A stretch of DNA of 64,000 bases from Xylanibacter muris (lineage in GTDB: Bacteria > Bacteroidota > Bacteroidia > Bacteroidales > Bacteroidaceae): positions 62,001 through 126,000 of the forward strand of contig NZ_JABKKF010000009.1 of the NCBI RefSeq assembly GCF_013166605.1. The letters are read 5' to 3'. The notes below the pieces were generated by a model. That model made no database searches. It saw only the letters and a program-made list of their open reading frames with translations, and had not been told where the DNA came from. The stretch's first letter is position 1; each line of letters starts with the position of its first letter. The position numbers were made by a program, and so were the translations under genes. Shown in pieces: positions 10,036 through 17,929 of this stretch.

Positions 10036-10490
10036 TTTATATCTTCATCTGTGTTCATCAATCTTTCAATGGCTTTCCCGAAGTCCTCCAGGTCCATAAA
10101 CGGTTCTTCCGTCTTTGCCGCGTCCCATATTTCTATGGTCTCATCCATGCCGATGAACCTTATCTCTTGTGTCATTCCGATCACCTTCATGTATCTTTTG
10201 GGTATAAGAAAGCGTCCGTTTCCGTCGATGGACAAAGGTTCTACGTCAGATATGAATTGCCTGAATACCTGTTGATGGGGCTTGTTCCATGGACTGAGTC
10301 TTTTACGTAAAGTGTCGAGCTGCATGTTCCATACCGATTCAGGATACAGGACAAGACATGGTTGGAAAACATCTTTTCTCAATACCAGACGTTCTTCACC
10401 GTTGCATTGCAGTATCTTCCGGAATTGTGCCGGCAGGAAAGCCCTTCCTTTATTGTCTGTTCTGGCTTCGATGTTTCCCAAAAAACGCAT
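10032..10490 (-). CDS. mraZ: MraZ, transcriptional regulator of the dcw cluster
   Basis: MraZ is an AbrB-fold DNA-binding protein that in E. coli represses its own dcw operon by binding TGGG-type repeats. The 152-aa protein has the two SpoVT/AbrB-like repeats: DNKGRAFLPAQFRKIL at about residues 12-27 and GNGRFLIPKRYMKVIG in the middle. It is the first gene of the cluster. The upstream region carries a -7 box and GTGG repeats that could be its own operator. Confidence 0.95.
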   Translation of the reverse strand: MRFLGNIEARTDNKGRAFLPAQFRKILQCNGEERLVLRKDVFQPCLVLYPESVWNMQLDTLRKRLSPWNKPHQQVFRQFISDVEPLSIDGNGRFLIPKRYMKVIGMTQEIRFIGMDETIEIWDAAKTEEPFMDLEDFGKAIERLMNTDEDIK

Positions 10491-10518
10491 ACGTACATAT
10501 TTAAAAGGATTCAGGCGT

Positions 10519-10561
10519 CAAAGATACATATTTTCCACCATAATCCTCCACTTTTCCCCAC
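10519..10561 (-). promoter_or_regulatory. mraZ/dcw promoter with candidate MraZ-binding repeats
   Basis: On the minus strand TATCTTTG at 10526-10519 matches the -7 box TAnnTTTG, about 28 bp before the mraZ start. Three direct GTGG repeats lie upstream at 10561-10558, 10551-10548 and 10538-10535, spaced 10 and 13 bp, so they cover the -33 region. Spaced TGGG/GTGG repeats are the known kind of MraZ target in other bacteria. Binding here is inferred. Confidence 0.6.
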
Positions 10562-10760
10562 TTTTTTTATGGGCCGGTGTCTTTTTTTGATATTTGTCGT
10601 TTGTGTGAGCCGCATATTTTTGTCCTGCGGTCTTCTTTCTATTGGTCATTCTGATTATGCGGTATTGAAGTTTAAGAACAAAAAGCAAAGGATTTAATGC
10701 GTTTTTACTCTTTTTGACTATTTTCTTTATAAAACAGAATCATTTTTAAAAGTTTTCCAC

Positions 10761-10768
10761 TACTTTTG
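10761..10768 (+). promoter_or_regulatory. -7 box (TACTTTTG) of the glsA-like gene
   Basis: TACTTTTG, 26 bp before the start codon at 10795, fits the Bacteroidetes -7 box. The -33 element is weak. Confidence 0.5.
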
Positions 10769-10794
10769 CAAGTCGTTAGTATAATGTGGAGTAA

Positions 10795-11622
10795 ATGAAC
10801 CAGATAACAGAGAAAACCATTGATATAGATAAGATACTTGAGGGCAAAATGGGCAGTAAGGCTTCATTCTTGCCTGGTTTTCTTGTTTCATGGCTTAAGC
10901 GCATAATCCATCAGGATGAGGTGAACCGTTTTTTATGGGACAGCCGTGACAAGACAGGAACGGAATGGCTTGAGGAGTGTGTACGTTATCTTGACATGAC
11001 TTTGGATGTTGAGGGAATGGACAATTTGCCTGATAAAAATGACGGGCGGTTATATACGTTTGTAAGTAATCATCCTTTGGGCGGTGAAGACGGAGTTGCC
11101 TTAGGGGCAATCATCGGGCGCCATTATGACAGCCGTTTCAGATATCTTGTGAATGACCTTCTTATGAACCTGCCGGGGTTGGCTCCGCTGTGCATACCTA
11201 TCAATAAGACCGGAAGCCAGAGCCGTAGCTTTCCTGCAATGGTCGAGGCTGGTTTTCGCAGCGATAATCACATGCTGATGTTTCCTGCTGGGATATGTTC
11301 CCGGAGGAATGGAGGTGTCATAAAGGATGTCGCGTGGAAGAAGACATTTATAACTAAAAGTGTGGAATATCAAAGAGATGTGGTTCCGATTCATTTTAGC
11401 GGAAGGAATTCGGATTTCTTCTATCGTCTTGCCGGCTTTTCAGACAAGTATGTGAAGAAAGTGAATATAGCCATGCTGTTTCTTGTGGATGAGATGTATA
11501 AGAATGCTCATGAGTCTTTTCGTGTGGCGATTGGTAAGCCGATACCTTGGCAGACCTTTGACAAAAGCCGTACTCCTGCACAGTGGGCACAATATGTTCA
11601 GGATATTGTGTATAAGCTCTGA
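10795..11622 (+). CDS. Lysophospholipid-type O-acyltransferase, GlsA-like (glycine lipid synthesis)
   Basis: 275-aa PlsC/LPLAT-family acyltransferase. The catalytic block is SNHPLGGEDG at about residues 90-99. The spacing between His and Asp is five residues rather than the usual HX4D. Further motifs are PINKTGSQSRSF and MFPAGICSRRNGG, equivalent to the substrate-binding FPEGTRS region. It is followed 64 bp later by a GNAT-type N-acyltransferase. In Bacteroides thetaiotaomicron such a pair (GlsA and GlsB) makes acylated glycine lipids: GlsB N-acylates glycine and GlsA adds the second acyl chain. The assignment to this pathway rests on the family and gene pairing. Confidence 0.75.
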   Translation: MNQITEKTIDIDKILEGKMGSKASFLPGFLVSWLKRIIHQDEVNRFLWDSRDKTGTEWLEECVRYLDMTLDVEGMDNLPDKNDGRLYTFVSNHPLGGEDGVALGAIIGRHYDSRFRYLVNDLLMNLPGLAPLCIPINKTGSQSRSFPAMVEAGFRSDNHMLMFPAGICSRRNGGVIKDVAWKKTFITKSVEYQRDVVPIHFSGRNSDFFYRLAGFSDKYVKKVNIAMLFLVDEMYKNAHESFRVAIGKPIPWQTFDKSRTPAQWAQYVQDIVYKL

Positions 11623-11686
11623 TAATGATTGTATCTCCGTAATATTTATTAAAAACCAAGCAACAAAAAATATTTAAACAAGAGAA

Positions 11687-12682
11687 ATGGAACAAGAGAT
11701 AATCCAGCCTGTTGACAAAGAGTTGTTGAAAAGCGAACTTACTCAGGAGCGGCAGTTGCGCATGACAAACAGAAGTCACAATGAGATATATGTTGTTGAT
11801 GTTCATAATGCACCTAATGTGCTTAGGGAGATTGGACGTCTGCGTGAAATCGTTTTCCGTGAGGCGGGTGGCGGTACAGGTAAGCCGCTGGATCTGGATG
11901 AGTTCGACACAATGGACAACTGCTACAAGCAACTTGTGGTGTGGAATCCGGAACAAGAGGAGATAATCGGCGGATACAGGTATATTCTTGGCACAGACGT
12001 TGATGTTGATGCCAATGGCCAGCCGGTTTTGGCTACGAGCCACATGTTTCACTTCTCGGAAAAGTTCATGCGTGATTACATGCCCAAGACAATAGAGCTT
12101 GGAAGGAGTTTTGTAGCCTTGGAATATCAGAATACGCAGAAAAATCCGTCAAAAAGCTTGTTCGCCCTCGATAATCTGTGGGACGGGTTGGGTGCTCTTA
12201 CGGTGATACAGCCTGATGTCAAGTATTTCTTTGGGAAAATGACAATGTATCCGTCGTATATCCGTAAGGGGCGTGATATGATTCTGTATTTCCTTAATAA
12301 GCATTTTGCGGATAAGGAAAATCTTGTGATTCCGATGAATCCTTTGAAAATCGAGACCGACATGCATGAACTTGAATGCCTTTTCTGCGAGGAATCTTTT
12401 AAGGAGGACTATAGAATTCTCAACCGTGAGATACGTGCTCTCGGATATAATATACCTCCGCTTGTGAATGCATATATGGGGTTGAGTCCTACAATGAAAC
12501 TGTTTGGCACGGCAATAAACGACGGTTTTGGAGATGTTGAGGAGACAGGAATACTTATAGCTGTGGACGAGATTCTTGAGGATAAGCGTATGAGGCATAT
12601 AGATTCTTTTATAAAAGAGCATCCTGAGGCAATGAATATTACAAGCGGTGCGAATGCCGTTATATATAAAGAGAGGAACTGA
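11687..12682 (+). CDS. GNAT-type N-acyltransferase (hemolysin family), GlsB-like
   Basis: 331-aa protein of the PlsC-linked 'hemolysin'/OlsB-like acyltransferase family. Recognisable segments are LREIVFREAGGGTGKPLDLDE-type sequence near residues 60-80, QEEIIGGYRYILG and TIELGRSFVALEYQ. In the GlsB/OlsB family this enzyme N-acylates an amino acid (glycine in Bacteroides) with a 3-hydroxy fatty acid. It probably forms an operon with the upstream O-acyltransferase. A strong hairpin follows 11 bp after the stop. Confidence 0.75.
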   Translation: MEQEIIQPVDKELLKSELTQERQLRMTNRSHNEIYVVDVHNAPNVLREIGRLREIVFREAGGGTGKPLDLDEFDTMDNCYKQLVVWNPEQEEIIGGYRYILGTDVDVDANGQPVLATSHMFHFSEKFMRDYMPKTIELGRSFVALEYQNTQKNPSKSLFALDNLWDGLGALTVIQPDVKYFFGKMTMYPSYIRKGRDMILYFLNKHFADKENLVIPMNPLKIETDMHELECLFCEESFKEDYRILNREIRALGYNIPPLVNAYMGLSPTMKLFGTAINDGFGDVEETGILIAVDEILEDKRMRHIDSFIKEHPEAMNITSGANAVIYKERN

Positions 12683-12692
12683 TTCGAGATAT

Positions 12693-12723
12693 CCCCGAAA
12701 GTTAACACCCAAAACTTTCGGGG
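12693..12723 (+). terminator. Intrinsic terminator after glsB-like gene
   Basis: Perfect 11-bp stem CCCCGAAAGTT (12693-12703) with AACTTTCGGGG (12713-12723), a 9-nt loop, then TTTATTA. It ends the acyltransferase pair. Confidence 0.85.
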
Positions 12724-12838
12724 TTTATTATGCCAAGAAAGAACCATGGTTTCCGGCAGACCGTTTATCTGTCAGGGAAATCTGCCCGTACGAAGCAAAC
12801 GGTTAATTTGTTTTTAAAATCCCGTTCATCGAAGAATT

Positions 12839-12980
12839 TTGAAATCTATTTACATTTCTGGCGGATGTAAAATTCTCCTCCGATGAACATGCTATTCATG
12901 CTCCATGAATGGCATGTTCATCAACCGTGAATGGCCTATTCATCAAGCATGAACAGGCCATTCATTTTTGGTGTATCTTT
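12839..12980. repeat. Intergenic palindrome array, copy A
   Basis: A conserved head (TTGAAAT at 12839, ATGTAAAATTCTC at 12865-12877) is followed after 6 bp by tandem units of about 23-25 bp, each with dyad symmetry. Hairpin 1 pairs 12884-12900 with 12904-12920 (17 bp, one G-T pair, 3-nt loop). Hairpin 2 pairs 12928-12943 with 12949-12964 (16 bp, one mismatch). The unit core is TGAATGGCCTATTCA. The head, the 6-bp spacing, one unit and part of the right flank recur at 39307-39450. Confidence 0.8.
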
Positions 12981-13133
12981 TGCTGACTGTTAATATGTTG
13001 TGTGTCAACGGGTTACATATTTTATGAAAATTCGGAAAATGAGATAAAAACGCTTTGTGAATTTTTATTACATACAGGGCGCGTACATGCCTTTGTTTGC
13101 CATTTGATCACAGTCAATTCTTCCGCATTCATA

Positions 13134-14471
13134 TTATACTATAGGCAGGCTTATTCCGTTTATCTTTTGGTAGATGTCAAGTGCGTATATGTCTGTCATG
13201 CCGCTTATATAGTCGAGCACGGCTATGATTCTGGTTTCAAGATTGTCGGAGTCGATGTCGTATTGGCTGCTTACCCGTCCGATGAGTTGACGTGAATAAT
13301 ACCGTTCGGGATATACCGCGGCTTCAATCATCTGTTCCATGAGTGTTTCCATGATTTTATAACCTGAAAGCTCTACATCAAGCACAGGCTTGCTGCGATA
13401 GATTTTTGTTTTTGAAATACTTTCGCAGTTTTTATATGCAGTCCTGGGAAGTTCGGATATGCTGTCAATAAGGCATCTGTCGAATTCTCCGTTCAGTATT
13501 TCATCTTCGTGTTTTACAAAAGCGTCCGCACATTCTTTCTCAAGCAGTCCTATAACCCGTGCTCTCATATATACCACTTTTTCGTTGTCATCGGTTAACT
13601 GTTCTTCGGAAATGCGTTTTTTTATTTTGTTTTGTGCGATTTCATCGAAGAATCCGAGCAGCAATCTCTCTGTTTCTTCGAATGACAGGATTTTCAGTTT
13701 GTGGGAATCCTCTATGTCCATAATCTCGTAGCATATATCATCGGCCGCCTCCACAAGGTATACTAACGGATGCCGTGCGTATTTTATTGGCTCTCCATCT
13801 TTGGATATACGTTTTATTCCCATTTCATCGGCTATTTTTTCGTAGTTTTTTCTTTCGGATGTGAAAAAACCGAATTTTCCGTGTTTTCCGCATGCTTCCG
13901 ATGAAAAGGGATATTTTACTATTGATGCAAGTGTGGAATATGTAAGGACGAATCCTCCCTGTCTGCGTCCCTTGAATTTATGTGTCAGTAGCCTGAAGGC
14001 ATTCGCATTTCCTTCGAAATGGGTTATGTCGCTCCAAAACTCCCTGCTTACTTTTTCTTTCAGGCAAGCTCCGTTGCCTTCGGTGAAAAATGTCTGAATG
14101 GCTTTTTCCCCAGAATGTCCGAAGGGGGGGTTGCCCATGTCATGCGCGAGGCAGGCTGTAGAGACGATTTGACCGATTTCCTGAAAGAGAGAATCCTTCA
14201 GTTCGGGATGTTTTTTTGTAAGTTCCTTGGCCACGTCGTTGCCTAATGACATTCCTACGCATGCAACTTCCAGACTGTGGGTCATTCTGTTGTGTACGAA
14301 GATACTTCCGGGAAGAGGAAATACTTGTGTCTTGTTCTGGAGTCTGCGGAAAGGAGCCGAGAAAATAAGCCGGTCATAATCACGTTTAAACTCTGTGCGG
14401 TCGTCATTCCTTTCAGGATGCCTGCTTTCCTGTCCGAGGCGCTTGTTTGTTATAAGTTGCTTCCAGTTCAT
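13134..14471 (-). CDS. dgt: Deoxyguanosinetriphosphate triphosphohydrolase (dGTPase), HD superfamily
   Basis: Hydrolyses dGTP to deoxyguanosine and triphosphate. The 445-aa protein begins MNWKQLITNKRLGQ and has RDYDRLIFSAPFRRLQNKTQVF and VHNRMTHSLEVA (first metal His), then TACLAHDMGNPPFGHSGE with the HD pair. YLVEAADDICYEIMD supplies the later metal-binding Asp. Length is between the short and long dGTPase types. It stands alone, convergent with the glsB-like gene and divergent from dut. Confidence 0.92.
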   Translation of the reverse strand: MNWKQLITNKRLGQESRHPERNDDRTEFKRDYDRLIFSAPFRRLQNKTQVFPLPGSIFVHNRMTHSLEVACVGMSLGNDVAKELTKKHPELKDSLFQEIGQIVSTACLAHDMGNPPFGHSGEKAIQTFFTEGNGACLKEKVSREFWSDITHFEGNANAFRLLTHKFKGRRQGGFVLTYSTLASIVKYPFSSEACGKHGKFGFFTSERKNYEKIADEMGIKRISKDGEPIKYARHPLVYLVEAADDICYEIMDIEDSHKLKILSFEETERLLLGFFDEIAQNKIKKRISEEQLTDDNEKVVYMRARVIGLLEKECADAFVKHEDEILNGEFDRCLIDSISELPRTAYKNCESISKTKIYRSKPVLDVELSGYKIMETLMEQMIEAAVYPERYYSRQLIGRVSSQYDIDSDNLETRIIAVLDYISGMTDIYALDIYQKINGISLPIV

Positions 14472-14846
14472 AATACTTATGTCTTTTGATATTCCTAATC
14501 TTTATGATCTTGATGCCTTTTAAGGTTAAAGAGTCGGTTTGTCTGATAAAATGTGGTTATGTTGAAGAGCTGTCCTGTTGATTCAAAATGGAACAGTCTT
14601 TACAGTTAAAAATCATAGAATGTGCATTTGGTTCGCAAAAATCGTCAAAATTATTGAAATATGCAAGCAATTCCCTTAAAATATTATCATTGTTGTCAAA
14701 ACATGGATTCCCAGTATTTCAAACGGTTCATGTCGTACACAGTGTGAATACCTCCTGAATCACGTCTGTTTATAGTTTATATAAAATATCACAATATTAT
14801 ATGTAAATTCATTGAGATTAGAAGATAATTAAGTACTTTTGCATTT
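14472..14846. other. Divergent intergenic region between dgt and dut
   Basis: 375 bp without a gene. On the minus strand TAATTTTG at 14653-14646 is a possible dgt promoter with a leader of about 170 nt. On the plus strand the dut promoter lies at the right edge. The rest is AT-rich and I see no further structure. Confidence 0.55.
14812..14841 (+). promoter_or_regulatory. dut promoter, possibly leaderless
   Basis: TACTTTTG at 14834-14841 is preceded 19 bp upstream by TTG at 14812-14814, the canonical spacing. The dut ATG begins only 5 bp after the box (14847). Because Bacteroidetes transcripts start a few bases after this box, the mRNA probably begins at or next to the start codon. Confidence 0.65.
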
Positions 14847-15284
14847 ATGATATCAATAAAGGTAATAAACAAAGGACATCAGAGGCTTCCTGCTTATGCC
14901 ACGGAGCAAAGTGCAGGAATGGATCTCCGTGCCAATATAGATGCTCCGGTGACATTGCGTCCGATGGAAAGGAGACTTATAGGTACGGGCCTCCATATCG
15001 CACTTCCTCCTGGATACGAGGCTCAGATACGGCCGCGAAGCGGACTTGCGTTGAAACATGGCATAACGGTGCTTAACTCTCCCGGAACCATAGACGCTGA
15101 CTATCGCGGTGAGATAATGGTGTTGTTGGTAAATCTTTCTTCTGAGGATTTTATAGTCAATGACGGTGAACGTATTGCACAGATGGTGATAGCGGAATAT
15201 GGTAAGGCCGGTTTTGTTGAGGTGGATGAGCTTGACGACACTGCAAGAGGCGAGGGCGGATACGGTCATACGGGAGTGAAATGA
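14847..15284 (+). CDS. dut: dUTP diphosphatase (dUTPase)
   Basis: Hydrolyses dUTP to dUMP and pyrophosphate, keeping uracil out of DNA and supplying dTMP synthesis. All five trimeric dUTPase motifs are visible in 145 aa: AGMDLRAN (I), [12 protein letters not shown] (II), [11 protein letters not shown] (III), GERIAQMVI (IV) and the C-terminal glycine-rich [11 protein letters not shown] (V). It heads a run with the TPR, DUF4292 and EnvC-like genes, only 6 bp before the next ORF. Confidence 0.97.
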   Translation: MISIKVINKGHQRLPAYATEQSAGMDLRANIDAPVTLRPMERRLIGTGLHIALPPGYEAQIRPRSGLALKHGITVLNSPGTIDADYRGEIMVLLVNLSSEDFIVNDGERIAQMVIAEYGKAGFVEVDELDDTARGEGGYGHTGVK

Positions 15285-15290
15285 TGTCGT

Positions 15291-17039
15291 TTGGATAAAT
15301 ACAGATATGCTATGTGCAGACTTTTCATGTTATTGGTGTTTTCGCTGTCTGTCCTGATGTTGAAGGCCGGGGAGACCGATGGCGCTTGTCTGCGTCCGGA
15401 AACATTGCCAAAGGAAAAGCTTTTCGACTATTTTTTTCTTGAAGCTGTCATACAGCGTGAAAAGGGTAATGCGGATGCGGCGTTTGAACTGTTCCGCTAT
15501 TGTTCCGAACTAAACCCTCAGGCCGCGGAGACGTATTTTTATCTTGCTCCGTATTATGCCTCGTTAAAGGATAAGGAGCGTTCCCTTGACTGTTACCGTA
15601 AGGCGGTGACGCTTAATCCGGACAATACTTTTTATATGGAGACATTGGCCGGAGCATATATAGAAAATGAGAAGTATGACGAGGCTATAGCCGTGTTTGA
15701 GGATTTGGCCGGGAAAGATGCAGGGAGGGCGGATATCCTGGAGATGCTTGTCAGGCTTTATTCTACTCAGAAGCAGGACGCCAAGGCCATAAGCGCATTG
15801 GAGCGTATTGAGAATCTGGAGGGGAAGAGCGAGCGTATATCATACGCCAAGAGCGAAATGTATGTGAACATGGGTGACAGGCAGTCGGCCGTAGATGAGA
15901 TGAAACGTCTTTCTGACCAGTATCCGTATGACATGAACTATAAGGGTATGTATGGCGATATGCTGTTGATGAACGGACAGGAGTCTGAAGCTCTTGGCGT
16001 GTTTGACAGCATACTTAAGGAAGAACCGGATAACAGCCGTGCACAGATGTCGTTGCGCACATATTATATACAGCAGGAAGATACTGCGGCCGCCGATTCA
16101 ATGACTATGGCTATATTGCTTAATCCGGGCAGTACGACACAGGTAAAGGCGTATGTGCTTCGTCAGGTTATAAGTGAGGCGGAAGACAGGGGTGACAGTG
16201 TATCCGTATTGGACTGTTTTTCAAAAATACTCTCACAACCCCAGCAGACAGATGATATAGCTATGATGTGTGCCTCTTATATGGAATTGAAAAAAATGCC
16301 GGAAGACAGCATCAGCAAGATTCTTTTGAAGGTTCTTGCCATTTCTCCTGATAATTCCATGGCGAGGCTGAAGCTGCTTGCCTATGCCTACAACCGCAGG
16401 GATTGGGATAAGGTAATTGAGATATGCGGGGCTGCCCGTCAGTACAATCCCGGTGAAATGGTGTTTTATTATTATCAGGGTAATGCATATTACATAAAGG
16501 AAGATGAGGCCAAGGCATTGGAGACGTTGAAGGCCGGAACATCCACCATTACCGGGGAATGTGACGTGCAGCTTGCTTCAGACTACTATTTTATGATGGG
16601 TGAGATTTATCATCATCTGAATATGTATGCCGATGCTTTTGCAGCATACGACTCCTGTCTTCAATGGAAAGAAGACCATGCCGGATGTCTGAATAATTAT
16701 GCGTATTTTCTTTGTCTTCAGAAACAGGATCTTGACAAGGCGGAGCGTATGGCGTATAAGGCAATAAAGATAGAGCCGGAAAATGCAAACAGTCTTGATA
16801 CATACGCATGGATTCTGTTCCAGCAGGAACGTTATGCCGAGGCGAAAGTATATATTCTTCAGGCGTTGCAGAATGACAGCGCTTCGAGTGCGGTGGTCAT
16901 GGAGCATGCAGGTGATATCTTGTTTAAAAACGGTGATACGGAAGCAGCTTTGGAATATTGGAGGAAGGCGTTGGAGAAAGATTCAGGTAATAAGACTCTG
17001 GCAAGAAAAATAAAACGTAAAGCTTATATAAGGAAATGA
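15291..17039 (+). CDS. Periplasmic tetratricopeptide repeat protein
   Basis: 582-aa protein with an N-terminal signal sequence (hydrophobic MLLVFSLSVLMLKAG) followed by TPR-type helical repeats over most of its length, for example AETYFYLAPYYASLKDKERS, AHAGCLNNYAY-like and NANSLDTYAWILFQQERYAEA. The longest frame starts with TTG at 15291. An ATG at 15312 leaves the signal peptide intact and is an equally good start. The stop overlaps the next gene by 4 bp. TPR proteins scaffold other proteins. The neighbours (lipoprotein, EnvC-like) suggest an envelope role, but no specific partner can be named. Confidence 0.85.
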   Translation: MDKYRYAMCRLFMLLVFSLSVLMLKAGETDGACLRPETLPKEKLFDYFFLEAVIQREKGNADAAFELFRYCSELNPQAAETYFYLAPYYASLKDKERSLDCYRKAVTLNPDNTFYMETLAGAYIENEKYDEAIAVFEDLAGKDAGRADILEMLVRLYSTQKQDAKAISALERIENLEGKSERISYAKSEMYVNMGDRQSAVDEMKRLSDQYPYDMNYKGMYGDMLLMNGQESEALGVFDSILKEEPDNSRAQMSLRTYYIQQEDTAAADSMTMAILLNPGSTTQVKAYVLRQVISEAEDRGDSVSVLDCFSKILSQPQQTDDIAMMCASYMELKKMPEDSISKILLKVLAISPDNSMARLKLLAYAYNRRDWDKVIEICGAARQYNPGEMVFYYYQGNAYYIKEDEAKALETLKAGTSTITGECDVQLASDYYFMMGEIYHHLNMYADAFAAYDSCLQWKEDHAGCLNNYAYFLCLQKQDLDKAERMAYKAIKIEPENANSLDTYAWILFQQERYAEAKVYILQALQNDSASSAVVMEHAGDILFKNGDTEAALEYWRKALEKDSGNKTLARKIKRKAYIRK

Positions 17040-17884
17040 AATGCTCAAGGATATTTGTCGTTGCGGCAATAGCACTGTTGCTGCTTGGCTCGTGCGGAAC
17101 AAAAAAAGTTGTAGAGAACGTGAATGTTCCGGATGAATCTGTACAGACAAAGGACATGCGTATGCTGCGCAAAGTTCATGGTAATGCAGTGAATGAAATG
17201 TTTGTGACCTCTAAAGTGAAAGTGAATGTCGGTATGGGGTCAAAGGATATATCCCTTACAGGCAGCCTGAAAATGAAGAGAGATGACGTGATAAGGATTC
17301 AGCTTGTGGCTTTTGGGCTTGTAGAGGTCGGACAGTTGGAGATAACCAAGGATTATATCCTTGTTGTCGACAGGATGCACAAGCGTTATATGAAGGCGGA
17401 TTACAGCAAGCTCTCGTTTTTGAAGAACAGCGGACTTGGTTTCTATTCTCTCCAGTCTCTGTTTTGGAACGAACTGTTTCTTCCCGGACACAATAAAGTG
17501 ACAGACGGAGAGCTTGGAAGTTTTGACACTTCTGGACAAGGAAATGATATTGTCATTTCATATAGGCGCGGTGGAATGGCCTGCAGATGGACGGCCGGAC
17601 AGACCGACGGCCTTATAAGAAAAACGTCTGTTGAGTATGGCGCACAGGCAGGAAAGAAGTCGGAACTTGTGTGGGGATATTCGGACTTCAAGCCGTTTGG
17701 CGGTGGAAAATATCCTACAGGCAACAAGGTGACGCTCGTTATTCCGGGAAAGAAAGAACTGAGGCTTGAGATAAATCTCAGAAATGTGGACAATGACAGG
17801 AAATGGGATACCCGTATGAAGATTCCCGCAAAATATAAGGAGGTTAATACAGACGAGATATTGCCGCTTCTAATGAAATTTTAG
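17036..17884 (+). CDS. DUF4292 family outer-membrane lipoprotein (LolB-like fold)
   Basis: 282-aa lipoprotein. The signal peptide ends in the lipobox LLGSC (Cys at about residue 21). The body matches the Bacteroidetes DUF4292 family, with FVTSKVKVNVGMGSKDISLTG, RIQLVAFGLVEVGQLEIT and YSLQSLFWNELFLPG. That family is related to the LolA/LolB lipoprotein-binding fold, so a lipid or lipoprotein handling role is possible but unproven. It overlaps the upstream TPR gene by 4 bp and precedes the EnvC-like gene. Confidence 0.85.
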   Translation: MKCSRIFVVAAIALLLLGSCGTKKVVENVNVPDESVQTKDMRMLRKVHGNAVNEMFVTSKVKVNVGMGSKDISLTGSLKMKRDDVIRIQLVAFGLVEVGQLEITKDYILVVDRMHKRYMKADYSKLSFLKNSGLGFYSLQSLFWNELFLPGHNKVTDGELGSFDTSGQGNDIVISYRRGGMACRWTAGQTDGLIRKTSVEYGAQAGKKSELVWGYSDFKPFGGGKYPTGNKVTLVIPGKKELRLEINLRNVDNDRKWDTRMKIPAKYKEVNTDEILPLLMKF

Positions 17885-17929
17885 TATGTCTTAACAATAG
17901 GTTTCGGTGTTTATACGTGGATTTTAAAG

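Larger units (their letters stand above)
10491..10794. other. Divergent control region between mraZ and glsA-like gene
   Basis: No gene seen. It holds the mraZ promoter with GTGG repeats on the minus strand at its left side and the plus-strand promoter of the acyltransferase gene at its right side. The middle (about 10570-10740) is AT-rich with no recognisable signal. Confidence 0.7.
12683..13133. other. Intergenic region between convergent glsB-like gene and dgt
   Basis: 451 bp without a gene. It holds the terminator at 12693-12723 and the palindrome array at about 12839-12980, described separately. From about 12985 to 13133 I see AT-rich sequence without clear signals. Confidence 0.7.

Noticed and set aside
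12839..12980. CRISPR array
   Set aside because: Units are palindromic and contiguous without unique spacers, there are only a few of them, and no cas genes are in the window.
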